Positions 42,499 through 50,512 of a DNA stretch of 64,000 bases are shown piece after piece. Every line of letters starts with the position of its first letter. Position 1 is the first letter of the stretch. The DNA lies in contig JADBKO010000004.1 in NCBI GenBank assembly GCA_014896355.1, positions 1 to 64,000 on the forward strand, read 5' to 3'. Source of the DNA: Bacillota bacterium. Lineage in GTDB: Bacteria > Bacillota > UBA5301 > Bu52. The notes below the pieces were generated by a model that worked only from the letters and a program-made list of their open reading frames with translations, had not been told where the DNA came from and made no database searches. Made by a program: the position numbers and the translations under genes.

Positions 42499-42546
42499 CC
42501 CTGACCTTTTCCTCCCTGCCCAAGGGCATGAAATGAGCTCCGACTA

Positions 42547-42575
42547 AGTATAGCAAAAGTGTGGGGGCTTGGGAA
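42547..42575 (-). promoter_or_regulatory. Promoter of pdaD-speB
   Basis: TTCCCA (42575-42570), 17-bp spacer, TATACT (42552-42547), ~49 bp before the pdaD ATG. Reasonable sigma-A match. Confidence 0.6.
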
Positions 42576-42663
42576 TAACTTCGGCAGGGAAATTCGCCGG
42601 GTCTCCCCACGCCACAGTCCCAGCAGTTGCCGGGGCACCGGACTCGCGGCAAGAAGCGGGAGA

Positions 42664-43152
42664 TCAGCGATGGTATGGCAATTTGCGCCAGAGGGTAAAA
42701 GCCCGGTAAATTTGCTCCAAAGCCAAGATGCGCGCCACCTCGTGGGGAAAGGTCAGGGGCGACAGGGACCAACGCCACTGGCAACGTTCCAGCACCTCGG
42801 GCGCCAGTCCGTCGCTTCCCCCCACCACCAGGGCCAGTGTCTGGACGCCACTCTCGAACCAGCCTGCCAGGCGGCGGGCCAGCGCTGGGGAGTCTTCCAG
42901 GTGGCCCTGAACGTCTAGAGCCACGGCCCAGACAGGAGAAAGACGTTCCAGTTGGGCCAGGATACGGGTGCCCTCCCGGCGGAGCGCCACCGCGTGCAGC
43001 GCCGCCGGTGCCGCAGGCGGCGGAAGCCGCTCTTCGCGCAGCTCGTAGGCCTCCACCGGCAGGAAAACCCGCAGCCGCTCCAGATACTCCGCTTGCGCTT
43101 CCCGCCAAAAGCGGGTCTTGCTGCGACCCACGGCAACCAAAGCCAGCTTCAC
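42664..43152 (-). CDS. rlmH: 23S rRNA pseudouridine-1915 N3-methyltransferase RlmH
   Basis: 162 aa SPOUT methyltransferase. 'MKLALVAVGRSK', the knot motifs 'TLALVVGGSDGLAPEVLER' and 'WSLSPLTFPHEVARILALEQIYRAFTLWRKLPYHR' (the C-terminal signature) are intact. It follows htrA by 38 bp, an order also found in Bacillus (htrA-type protease then rlmH), so it is probably co-transcribed. Confidence 0.96.
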   Translation of the reverse strand: MKLALVAVGRSKTRFWREAQAEYLERLRVFLPVEAYELREERLPPPAAPAALHAVALRREGTRILAQLERLSPVWAVALDVQGHLEDSPALARRLAGWFESGVQTLALVVGGSDGLAPEVLERCQWRWSLSPLTFPHEVARILALEQIYRAFTLWRKLPYHR

Positions 43153-43190
43153 CCTCGCTCCACCCCCGGCGCCAGGCTGCGGCGCGGGGC

Positions 43191-44423
43191 TCAGAGAACG
43201 ACGTCCGTCTGGAAACGCTTCTTCTCCCGCACCACCGCCAGGCGGATGTGGCCGCCCCGGCCCAGTTTCTCCACGAGGACATTGAGATCCTCCATCTGCC
43301 GGACCGGCTGCCCGTTGGCATGGGTCACAATGTCCCCCCGCTGGATGCCAGCCCGGCTGGCCGGGCTGTCCGGGAGCACATCGATGACGAAAACGCCCTG
43401 GCCCACAGGCAGGCGGATGCCCGCCTCGCTGTGGATCCGGTCCACCAAGTCCGGGGACAGATTGCCCCCGGAGAATCCGATCCGGATCACCCGGCCGTAG
43501 CGGATCAAATCTGCGGCCACTTTGCGGGCCAGGTTGATGGGGATGGCGAAGCCGATCCCCTGGGCTTGTTGGACGATGGCGGTGTTCAAGCCGATGACTT
43601 CCCCGGCGGCGTTCAACAGCGGCCCTCCGCTGTTGCCCGGATTGATGGAAGCGTCCGTCTGGATCAGACCCTGGAGGTCCACATGGTAGTTGCCGGCTAC
43701 GGGCAACACCCGGCCCAGCGCGCTAACCACCCCGGTGGTGACGCTGAAGCTGAATCCGTAGGGATTGCCGATGGCCACCACCGGCTGGCCCACCTGCAGC
43801 AGGTCAGAGTCGCCCAACGGAGCCACAGGAAGTGTTCCCCTGGGGTTCACGATCTGCACCACGGCTAGGTCCGTGAAGGGATCGCTACCCACCAGCCGGC
43901 CGCGGAAGGTACGGCCGTCCGGAAGCAGCACACTGATCCGGCTGGCATCGGCGATGACGTGGTTGTTGGTCAGAACGAGGCCGCGGCTGTCGAAGATCAC
44001 TCCCGAACCGAGGCCCAGCTCATCCTCCTCCATAGGACCGCCCAAAAAGTCCGAGACGACCTTGCGCACCGCTGTATTGACCTGCACCACGGCCGGCCCC
44101 ACCCGCCAGGCCACAGCCACGGCTGCATCCCCCGCCGGCGGCAACGACGGCATACCGCCGGGCCAGCCGGGCGTCCCATCGGACCATCCCGGCGGAACAC
44201 CGGCAGGCGGCGGAGTCCCCGGCGCCTCTCCGGCACCCGGGGCTGCCGCTCCCGGCGGAAGGGCCGCAGGCGTGGTCGGAGTGGAGGGAGCCGTGCCGCT
44301 CCGGCCGGAGTACGGCCCCCGCACGTGAAGTCCCGTCCAAAACGCCAAAGATGCGAAGGCCAGGACAATGGCCAGGCCCATTGCCAAGCGTACGTTCCAA
44401 AAGCGGCGGCCGTTATCCGACAA
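43191..44423 (-). CDS. htrA: Membrane-anchored HtrA/DegP-type serine protease with PDZ domain
   Basis: 410 aa from TTG 44423, which follows AAGGGGGG; the ORF-track start at 44453 lacks such a site. One N-terminal transmembrane helix ('LAMGLAIVLAFASLAFWTGL'), a ~60-residue Pro/Gly/Ala linker, then a trypsin-like domain with catalytic His in 'LTNNHVI', Asp in 'FTDLAVVQ' and Ser in 'NPGNSGGPLLN'. A C-terminal PDZ domain ('GVFVIDVLPDSPASRAGIQRGDIV') completes it. Surface protein quality control. Leader contains a small GCACCCC/GGGGTGC hairpin (44450-44467). Confidence 0.93.
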   Translation of the reverse strand: MSDNGRRFWNVRLAMGLAIVLAFASLAFWTGLHVRGPYSGRSGTAPSTPTTPAALPPGAAAPGAGEAPGTPPPAGVPPGWSDGTPGWPGGMPSLPPAGDAAVAVAWRVGPAVVQVNTAVRKVVSDFLGGPMEEDELGLGSGVIFDSRGLVLTNNHVIADASRISVLLPDGRTFRGRLVGSDPFTDLAVVQIVNPRGTLPVAPLGDSDLLQVGQPVVAIGNPYGFSFSVTTGVVSALGRVLPVAGNYHVDLQGLIQTDASINPGNSGGPLLNAAGEVIGLNTAIVQQAQGIGFAIPINLARKVAADLIRYGRVIRIGFSGGNLSPDLVDRIHSEAGIRLPVGQGVFVIDVLPDSPASRAGIQRGDIVTHANGQPVRQMEDLNVLVEKLGRGGHIRLAVVREKKRFQTDVVL

Positions 44424-44576
44424 ACAGAACCCCCCTTGTGCGGTCCCGGGCACCCCTGTTGGGGTGCTCCTCTTTTAGTATGGCCGCACAGGAAGGGGTT
44501 CCATTACGGGCGGCGGTAAAGCGCTGCACATGGCAGTCCGCCTGTGCCCGCTGCCTGCTGCGCGCCCATGCACCTG

Positions 44577-45560
44577 CTACTTGCTGCGCGCCAAAAGATT
44601 CTGGATTTCCTCCAGCGCATTGACCAGCCTGGGCCCGGGACGGCTGAGCCAGGCAGGGTTCACCGCATAGACCTGCCCCAACCGGACGGCTCGGATGGTC
44701 TTCCAGGCTGGGCGGGCCATGACCTCGTCCCGATTGTTGTTCGTCAGCAGAATCACGTCCGGATCGTGGGATATGACTTGTTCCGCACTGTACTGAGGCC
44801 ACGGGGCCTTGGCATCCGCAGCGATGTTTTGCCCGCCCGCCAGGCGGATGATTTCGTCCGGAAAAGACCCGGGTCCCGCAGTCATCAGGGGATCATTCCA
44901 AATCTCCACAAAAACCTTGGGCCGGACCCCGTGCCGCTTTTCCAGATCCTGGGCAGCCAGGGCCTGCACTCGGCTGATCCGCTTCTGCAGGCTTTTCACC
45001 AAGGCTGCAGCCTGAGGTGCGTGGCCCGTGGCTTCCCCCACGATGCGGATGGCCTCCAGGGTGGAGTTAAGATCCACAGGGTTCAACACCAGCACCGGCA
45101 GGTGCAGTTGCTCAGCCCGCTGAATGTGCTGGGGCTCCAGCGAAGCATTGGCCACCAACAGATCGGGGTGCAGGCTGAGAATGGTCTCCCAGTTTAAGTT
45201 GAGATCCCCCACCCGGGTCCGGGTCTTGGCCTCCGCCGGGTAGTCGCAGTAGTTGGTCACACCCACGACCTGGGGCCCAGCTCCCACCGCAAACAGGATC
45301 TCCGTGTTATTGGGCGCCAGCGAGACGATCCGCTGCGGCTGCCTGGCCAGTTCCAGCCGGTGTCCAGCCTGATCCGTGATGCAGACAGGAAAGGCCCCCG
45401 CCTGGGAAGCAGCCAGCCCCCCCGGCGCCGGGCCCCAGGCCAGCCAGGCCCCTATTGCCAGCACAGCGAGCGTGGCAGCGCGCCACCCTGATGCCCTGGC
45501 AGCCGGCCCATTTCCAGGAATCTGCCTCAGCCCGTGCATTCGTTTCTCACGTCTCCTCAT
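44577..45560 (-). CDS. BtuF/FepB-like periplasmic-binding protein
   Basis: 327 aa class III substrate-binding fold: 'PQRIVSLAPNNTEILFAVGAGPQVVGVTNYCDYP', 'KTRTRVGDLNLNWETILSLHPDLLVA', and a C-terminal lobe 'ISHDPDVILLTNNNRDEVMARPAW'. The pattern best fits corrinoid (BtuF) or siderophore/haem binding proteins. An export hydrophobic segment ('AATLAVLAIGAWLAWGPA') is present, but no lipobox Cys, unusual for a Gram-positive binding protein. ATG overlaps the fumB stop (ATGA). No permease or ATPase genes are adjacent. Confidence 0.82.
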   Translation of the reverse strand: MRRREKRMHGLRQIPGNGPAARASGWRAATLAVLAIGAWLAWGPAPGGLAASQAGAFPVCITDQAGHRLELARQPQRIVSLAPNNTEILFAVGAGPQVVGVTNYCDYPAEAKTRTRVGDLNLNWETILSLHPDLLVANASLEPQHIQRAEQLHLPVLVLNPVDLNSTLEAIRIVGEATGHAPQAAALVKSLQKRISRVQALAAQDLEKRHGVRPKVFVEIWNDPLMTAGPGSFPDEIIRLAGGQNIAADAKAPWPQYSAEQVISHDPDVILLTNNNRDEVMARPAWKTIRAVRLGQVYAVNPAWLSRPGPRLVNALEEIQNLLARSK

Positions 45561-46144
45561 CCGGCTGCGTGCCCGCCCGTCTCGTCCGGCAACGCGTACT
45601 GCTTTTTCCCTGCCTCATAGAGATCGCCGCCCTGGGCGTCGTTGACGACCACGGCAGGAAAGTCCAGCACTTCTAGGCGCAAAACGGCTTCCGGCCCCAG
45701 GTCTGGATAGGCGATGACCTCGGATTGCACGATGCAGCGCGACAGAAGAGCGCCGGCGCCGCCGGTCGCAGCCAGGTACACAGCCCCATACTGGCGCAGC
45801 GCCTCCTTCACCGCCGGGCTCCGGTAACCCTTTCCGATCATCCCCCGCACACCCTGGGCCAGCAGCGCCGGGGCATAGCCATCCATGCGCCCGCTGGTGG
45901 TCGGCCCGGCGGCGCCGATGGGCCGGCCCGGCGGCGCCGGCGTGGGACCCACATAGTAGATCACCGCCCCCTCTGGCGGAAAAGGCAGGGACCCGCCCTG
46001 CTCCAGGGCCTCCACCATGCGCTTATGGGCCGCGTCCCGAGCGGCGTATACGACGCCCCGCAATAAGACCCTCTGACCGGCCCGCAGCCGGCGGGCCGTC
46101 TCCGGGTCCAGCGGCGTATGGACCACCAGGCTCTCCCCGCTCAT
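45557..46144 (-). CDS. fumB: Fumarate hydratase class I, beta subunit
   Basis: 195 aa C-terminal part of a two-subunit, [4Fe-4S] fumarase (fumarate to malate). 'LLRGVVYAARDAAHKRMVEAL' and 'IYYVGPTPAPPGRPIGAAGPTTSGRMD' are typical, with 'MIGKGYRSPAVKEALRQYGAVYLAATGGAGALLS'. ATG 46144; the ORF-track extension runs into the alpha gene. Starts 11 bp after the alpha subunit stop and overlaps the following binding-protein gene. Confidence 0.93.
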   Translation of the reverse strand: MSGESLVVHTPLDPETARRLRAGQRVLLRGVVYAARDAAHKRMVEALEQGGSLPFPPEGAVIYYVGPTPAPPGRPIGAAGPTTSGRMDGYAPALLAQGVRGMIGKGYRSPAVKEALRQYGAVYLAATGGAGALLSRCIVQSEVIAYPDLGPEAVLRLEVLDFPAVVVNDAQGGDLYEAGKKQYALPDETGGHAAG

Positions 46145-46155
46145 GTTCTTCCCCC

Positions 46156-46998
46156 CTATAGCTCCGCCACCACGTGACGGTTGGCATGGCACTGGATATT
46201 CACTGCCACCGGCAGGCTGGCAATGTGGCAAGGATAGACCTCCATCTGCACAGCCAGGACCGTGATCCGGCCTCCCAGCCCCTGCGGGCCTACGCCCAGC
46301 CTGTTGGCCCGCTGCAAGAGCTCTTCTTCCACCTGCGCCAGTTCCGGATCCGCGTTGGGCTGCCCCACTGGACGAAGAAGGGCCTTTTTGGCCAAAAGAG
46401 CGCAGGTTTCGAAATTGCCGCCCACTCCCACCCCCACCACCATGGGCGGACAAGCGTTAGGGCCGGCCTTGGCCACCGTTTCCACCACAAAGTTTTTTAC
46501 ACCTTCCAGGCCATCGGCAGGTTTGAGCATTCTCAGAGCACTCATGTTCTCGCTGCCGCCGCCTTTGGCCGTGAAAGTCAGGCGCAGCCGGTCGCCGGGC
46601 ACCAGCCGCAGATGAATGATGGCGGGCGTGTTGTCACCGGTGTTCTTCCGGCGCCAGGGATGTGCAACCATGGATTTACGCAGAAGCCCCTGGCTGTACC
46701 CCTGCCGCACCCCTTCGTTGATCGCTTCCTCCAGGCCGCCGCCGGAGATATGCACATCTTGGCCCAGGTCCACAAAAAACACAGCCACCCCCGTATCCTG
46801 GCAGAGCGGGATGTGCTCAGCCTCGGCGATGCTGGCGTTTTGCAGCAGCTGGTCCAGGATGTCCCGCCCCACGGGAGACTCCTCCCGGTCCCGGGCCCGG
46901 GCCAGAGCCTCCCGCATGTCCCGGCCCAGGTGGTAGTTGGCCTGCTGGCACATATCCGCCACGGTTCGGCTGACTTCCTGCGCTTGAATCTCCCGCAT
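46156..46998 (-). CDS. fumA: Fumarate hydratase class I, alpha subunit
   Basis: 280 aa. Cluster cysteines are in 'IPLCQDTGVAVFF', 'KAGPNACPPMVVGVGVGG' and 'MEVYPCHIASLPVAVNIQCHANRH'. Oxygen-labile class I fumarases split into two subunits are common in anaerobes. ATG 46998 with GGGGAGGAGG upstream; the ORF extension to 47238 is not coding. Upstream of it lies a 262-bp gap with a triple 12-13 bp repeat. Confidence 0.94.
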   Translation of the reverse strand: MREIQAQEVSRTVADMCQQANYHLGRDMREALARARDREESPVGRDILDQLLQNASIAEAEHIPLCQDTGVAVFFVDLGQDVHISGGGLEEAINEGVRQGYSQGLLRKSMVAHPWRRKNTGDNTPAIIHLRLVPGDRLRLTFTAKGGGSENMSALRMLKPADGLEGVKNFVVETVAKAGPNACPPMVVGVGVGGNFETCALLAKKALLRPVGQPNADPELAQVEEELLQRANRLGVGPQGLGGRITVLAVQMEVYPCHIASLPVAVNIQCHANRHVVAEL

Positions 46999-47227
46999 GT
47001 CCTCCTCCCCCTTCGCACAACCCTGTTTCATTCTTCTGCCCGGACCCACGGATTCCTCCAACGGAGACCGGAGCATGCGGATGAAACGCCACCGGCCCGG
47101 CGCGGACGCAGCACCAGGCCGGCATGGCAGGAAACCTCTTCGATTCCTCAGACGCGGGGGTTCCAGATGCGGGAGGCGCGGGCCCCCCAGGGCCCCCGTT
47201 TCCCGTGGCGCAACCTCCATCTTGCTC

Positions 47228-47264
47228 AGTGGCCTCAATTAGTGGCCTCAAAAGTGGCCTTAAA
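47228..47264. repeat. Three tandem 12-13 bp repeats upstream of fumA
   Basis: AGTGGCCTCAATT, AGTGGCCTCAAA and AGTGGCCTTAAA in direct tandem; the last overlaps the motB stop codon. Helical phasing is about 12-13 bp. Possible regulator-binding array for the fum genes; otherwise unexplained. The other ~230 bp of the motB-fumA interval show no clear promoter. Confidence 0.75.
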
Positions 47265-48063
47265 AACCGCTGGGGGCCTGCGCTGCAGGCGCTTCCTCAG
47301 TACTGCCGGGCTCCAGCTGGGCCAGAGCCTCTTTCAACACCACGATGTCCACGCGGCGATTGCGGGCCCGATGGGCATCGCTGTCATTGGGCACGAGCGG
47401 ACGGTACTCTCCGTAGCCCGCTGCTGACAGCCGCGCCGGTGGAAAATGGTACTTGTCGATCCAGTAGATCACCACGTTGGTGGCCCGGTCTGTGGAAAGC
47501 TGCCAGTTGGACGGATAACGGTCGTTATGGATCGGCACGTTGTCCGTGTGCCCCTCCACCCGCACGGGATTCGGGATCTTCAGCAGGATGCCGGCCAGCT
47601 TGTCCAAGATGGCCCGGGCATCGGGTTTCAGATCCGCCTGGCCCGTATCAAATAGAATATTGTCGCTGAGGTTGATCACCAGCCCCCTGGGCGTGATGCT
47701 GGTGGTGATTTTCCCCTCCAACCCCGCCTGGGCCACGTAGGCCCGGATCTGCTCCACGATCGCGGCAAATTGCGCCTCGTCTTGGGCGGATAAAGGGATC
47801 ACCGACCGGCCGGGAGCGTCGCCGATGATATTGGCGCCGCCCGCCTGGATCCCGAAAGCCGCCCGCAAAGACTGGCTCACCTGCTGCCAGCGTTGCACAT
47901 CCACACGGGACGACCCGTACATCACCACGAAGAACGCGAGGAGCAGCGTGATCAGGTCCGCGTAGGTGAGAAGCCACCGCATCATGCCGGCTGCATCGTT
48001 ACCCTTTTGTTCCGGAGTGGAGCCAAATGAACTAAGCGCGGGCCGACGTTTCCCGTCGAGCAT
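47260..48063 (-). CDS. motB: Flagellar stator protein MotB
   Basis: 267 aa. Single transmembrane helix with the proton-binding aspartate ('LLTYADLITLLLAFFVVMYGSS'), a plug/linker region, and a C-terminal OmpA-like peptidoglycan-binding domain ('NILFDTGQADLKPDARAILDKLAGIL', 'VEGHTDNVPIHNDRYPSNWQLSTDRATNVVIYW', 'GYGEYRPLVPNDSDAHRARNRRVDIVV'). Anchors the stator to the cell wall. Its start lies within the end of motA (32-bp overlap), coupling translation. Confidence 0.95.
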   Translation of the reverse strand: MLDGKRRPALSSFGSTPEQKGNDAAGMMRWLLTYADLITLLLAFFVVMYGSSRVDVQRWQQVSQSLRAAFGIQAGGANIIGDAPGRSVIPLSAQDEAQFAAIVEQIRAYVAQAGLEGKITTSITPRGLVINLSDNILFDTGQADLKPDARAILDKLAGILLKIPNPVRVEGHTDNVPIHNDRYPSNWQLSTDRATNVVIYWIDKYHFPPARLSAAGYGEYRPLVPNDSDAHRARNRRVDIVVLKEALAQLEPGSTEEAPAAQAPSGF

Positions 48064-48862
48064 AGACCCTCTCCTCCGTCCCGGCCTCGCGCGGAGCCAG
48101 TTCCAGCTGACGGCGGGTGCCGGGCTCCAAGAAAACCTTCAGCTTCTCCTCGATAATGCGTGGATTCTCGCCGTGCAGGATAGAGAGCATGCCTTCCAGC
48201 ATCATCTCTCCCTCCACCAACTCCGCCTTGCTGATGGCTTTCAGCTTGTTGGCTAGGGGAAGCCAGAGGATGTTGGCGGACGAGACCCCGTACAACGTGG
48301 CCGTGAACGCCACGGCGATGGACTTACCCAAGTTGTTGACGTCCTGCAGGGCTCCCAAGGCGTGCACCAACCCCATGACGGTACCGATGATGCCCATGGT
48401 GGGCGCAAAGCCGCCGGCAGCTTCGAAAATAGAAGCCCGGGCCTTGTGGCGCTCCTCAGTGAGCATCAACTCGGTTTCCAACATGTTGCGGATCAGATCC
48501 GGGTCTGTGCCGTCCACGATGAGGCGGATACCTTTTTCCAGGAACTTGTTATCCAGCCCCTGGATCCGCTCCTCCAGGCTGAGGAGGCCTTCACGACGGG
48601 CAGTCTCGGCGAAGCTCACCAGAAGCCGCAGGGTCTTTTGCGGATCCGTCTTGGGCGGAGAGAACACCAGCCGGAACAGATCCCCCACTGCCGAAAGATC
48701 CTTCAATGCGAAGGAAACCATCGTGGCACCGATGGTGCCGCCGAAGACCACGATGAGGCCGGAGAGATTGACCAAGGAACGCAAGCTGCCGCCTTCCACC
48801 ACGACGGAGATCAGAAGGCTTCCCACTGCAGCCAACAGGCCAATTACAGTTGCCAGATCCAT
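48032..48862 (-). CDS. motA: Flagellar stator protein MotA
   Basis: 276 aa with four transmembrane helices: 'MDLATVIGLLAAVGSLLISVVVEG', 'LSGLIVVFGGTIGATMVSF', 'FEAAGGFAPTMGIIGTVMGLVHAL' and 'GKSIAVAFTATLYGVSSANILWLPLANKL', with the large cytoplasmic loop that contacts FliG. Forms the ion channel with MotB. The last ~30 residues are an Arg/Glu-rich tail overlapping motB. Controlled by a sigma-D-like promoter. No other flagellar genes are in the window. Confidence 0.95.
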   Translation of the reverse strand: MDLATVIGLLAAVGSLLISVVVEGGSLRSLVNLSGLIVVFGGTIGATMVSFALKDLSAVGDLFRLVFSPPKTDPQKTLRLLVSFAETARREGLLSLEERIQGLDNKFLEKGIRLIVDGTDPDLIRNMLETELMLTEERHKARASIFEAAGGFAPTMGIIGTVMGLVHALGALQDVNNLGKSIAVAFTATLYGVSSANILWLPLANKLKAISKAELVEGEMMLEGMLSILHGENPRIIEEKLKVFLEPGTRRQLELAPREAGTEERVYARRETSARA

Positions 48863-48896
48863 ACCCTCACCACCAATAAACCCTCACACATCCGTT

Positions 48897-48923
48897 TTAT
48901 CGGCAGGAGAGAGGCCTGGCTTA
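48897..48923 (-). promoter_or_regulatory. Sigma-D (flagellar) promoter of motAB
   Basis: Minus-strand TAAG (48923-48920), 15-bp spacer, GCCGATAA (48904-48897). The sigma-D consensus is TAAA-N15-GCCGATAA, so the -10 is perfect, the spacing exact and the -35 has one mismatch. ~35 bp before the motA ATG. Confidence 0.85.
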
Positions 48924-48978
48924 ACGAGGCTTCACCACCTTCCGGGCATCCCGGCGCTCCCCGGCGTCATCCTACAGC

Positions 48979-49701
48979 TCACATCGCCTCTGCACCGGGA
49001 TCCCCCAGGTAGGCCCGCCGTACAGCGGCATTCTGCTGCAGCTGGCGGCCACTGCCTTCCAGAACGATGCGGCCGGTCTCCAACACGTACGCATGATGGG
49101 CCAGCCCCAGCGCCGCATGGGCGTTTTGCTCCACCAAAAGCAGGGTTCGCCCTTCGGCGTTGATCTCTTTGAGGACCTGGAACACCTCTCGGACCAGCAG
49201 CGGTGCCAAGCCGAGGGAGGGCTCATCCAGAAGCAGCAGAGACGGCCTGGACATGAGCGCCCGCCCGATGGCCAGCATTTGCTGCTCGCCCCCGGAAAGG
49301 GTGCCGCCCCTTTGGTTCTGGCGCTCCTTCAAGCGCGGGAAAAGCCGGAATACCCAGTCCATGTCCCTGCGCACCCCGCTGGCATCGCGGCGTAGGTACG
49401 ACCCCATGAGCAGATTCTCCCGGACGGTGAGGTTCGGGAAAATCCTGCGCCCCTCTGGCACCATGGCCACGCCGGCAGCCACGATTTTGTGGGCCGGCAG
49501 CCGCGTGATCTCCCGGCCCTGCAGGCGGATTCTCCCCTGCCGCGGCCGCACCAAGCCCGTCACTGCCCGCAACGTGGTGCTTTTCCCGGCGCCGTTGGCA
49601 CCGATGAGCGTCACGATGCTTCCGTCCGGAACCTCCAGGTGCACCCCTTGCAGGGCATGAATTCCGCCATAATGAACATGCAGATCCTCAACCTGCAACA
49701 T
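48979..49701 (-). CDS. livF: Branched-chain amino acid ABC transporter ATPase LivF
   Basis: 240 aa. Walker A 'GANGAGKSTTLRAVTG', Q-loop 'MVPEGRRIFPNLTV', signature 'GTLSGGEQQMLAIGRALMS', Walker B 'LLLLDEPSLGLAPLL', H-loop 'LLVEQNAHAA'. Energises LivHM with LivG. Overlaps livG by 14 bp; last gene of livKHMGF. Confidence 0.95.
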   Translation of the reverse strand: MLQVEDLHVHYGGIHALQGVHLEVPDGSIVTLIGANGAGKSTTLRAVTGLVRPRQGRIRLQGREITRLPAHKIVAAGVAMVPEGRRIFPNLTVRENLLMGSYLRRDASGVRRDMDWVFRLFPRLKERQNQRGGTLSGGEQQMLAIGRALMSRPSLLLLDEPSLGLAPLLVREVFQVLKEINAEGRTLLLVEQNAHAALGLAHHAYVLETGRIVLEGSGRQLQQNAAVRRAYLGDPGAEAM

Positions 49702-50512
49702 CGTGCCGCGCCCCCTGTCCCTCTTCGTCCGCCTCGGCCTGGCCCAGATACGCCTGGATCACGCGGGGGTTCCTCTGGATCTGCTCCGGAGTTCCTTCGG
49801 CAATGGACTGACCGTAATCCAGCACCCGGATGCGCTCGCAGATCCCCATGACCAGCTGCATGTCGTGTTCGATGAGCAGGATGGTGAGCTGGAACTCCCG
49901 GCGAATGTGCTGGATAAAACCCATGAGCTGCCGGGTTTCCTCGGGATTCATTCCCGCCGCCGGCTCGTCCAGCAGCAGGAGGCGGGGGTGGGTCGCCAGG
50001 GCCCGGGCGATCTCCAGGCGGCGTTGTTGGCCGTAGGGCAGTCCGTGGGCTTCCTCGCGGGCCACCTCCGCCAGCCCCACCCGCTCCAGCAGGGCCATCC
50101 CCTCCCGCCGCATCTGCTCCTCTTCGCGGCGGTAGAGGCGCGAACGGAAAATGGCCCCCAAAACGCCGGAGCGCAGGCGCACATGATAGGCCACCAGCAC
50201 GTTTTCCAGAACGGAAAGCCCCCCGAACAGCCGGATGTTTTGAAACGTACGGGCAATACCCGCCGCCGTCACCCGGTCGGGACGCCAGCCGGTGATATCC
50301 CGGCCCTGGAACAGGATCCTGCCGCGGGTAGGGGCGAACTGCCCCGTGATCACATTGAACACGGTGGTTTTGCCTGCTCCGTTGGGGCCGATGAGCCCCA
50401 GCAGTTCCCCCGGAGCCAGCTCCAGGCTGAAGTCATCGAGCGCCGTCAGCCCGCCGAACTGCATGGTCACGTTGCGCAAGCTCAAGAGCGGCTGGCCGCC
50501 GTTTGGTTCCAT
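49688..50512 (-). CDS. livG: Branched-chain amino acid ABC transporter ATPase LivG
   Basis: 274 aa from ATG 50512 (GGAAGGG upstream). Walker A 'GPNGAGKTTVFNVITGQF', signature 'GLPYGQQRRLEIARALA' (the LivG-type degenerate form), Walker B 'LLLLDEPAAGMNPEE', H-loop 'ILLIEHDMQLVMGI'. Overlaps the end of livM by 31 bp and livF by 14 bp, indicating coupled translation. Confidence 0.95.
   Translation of the reverse strand: MEPNGGQPLLSLRNVTMQFGGLTALDDFSLELAPGELLGLIGPNGAGKTTVFNVITGQFAPTRGRILFQGRDITGWRPDRVTAAGIARTFQNIRLFGGLSVLENVLVAYHVRLRSGVLGAIFRSRLYRREEEQMRREGMALLERVGLAEVAREEAHGLPYGQQRRLEIARALATHPRLLLLDEPAAGMNPEETRQLMGFIQHIRREFQLTILLIEHDMQLVMGICERIRVLDYGQSIAEGTPEQIQRNPRVIQAYLGQAEADEEGQGARHDVAG

Noticed and set aside
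44450-44467. Plus-strand terminator at GCACCCC/GGGGTGC followed by TCCTCTTTT
   Set aside because: No plus-strand gene precedes it; it is more simply a small hairpin in the htrA leader.
47228-47264. DnaA boxes or a short CRISPR-like array
   Set aside because: The unit AGTGGCCTCAA is unlike TTATCCACA, and there are only three units with no spacers.
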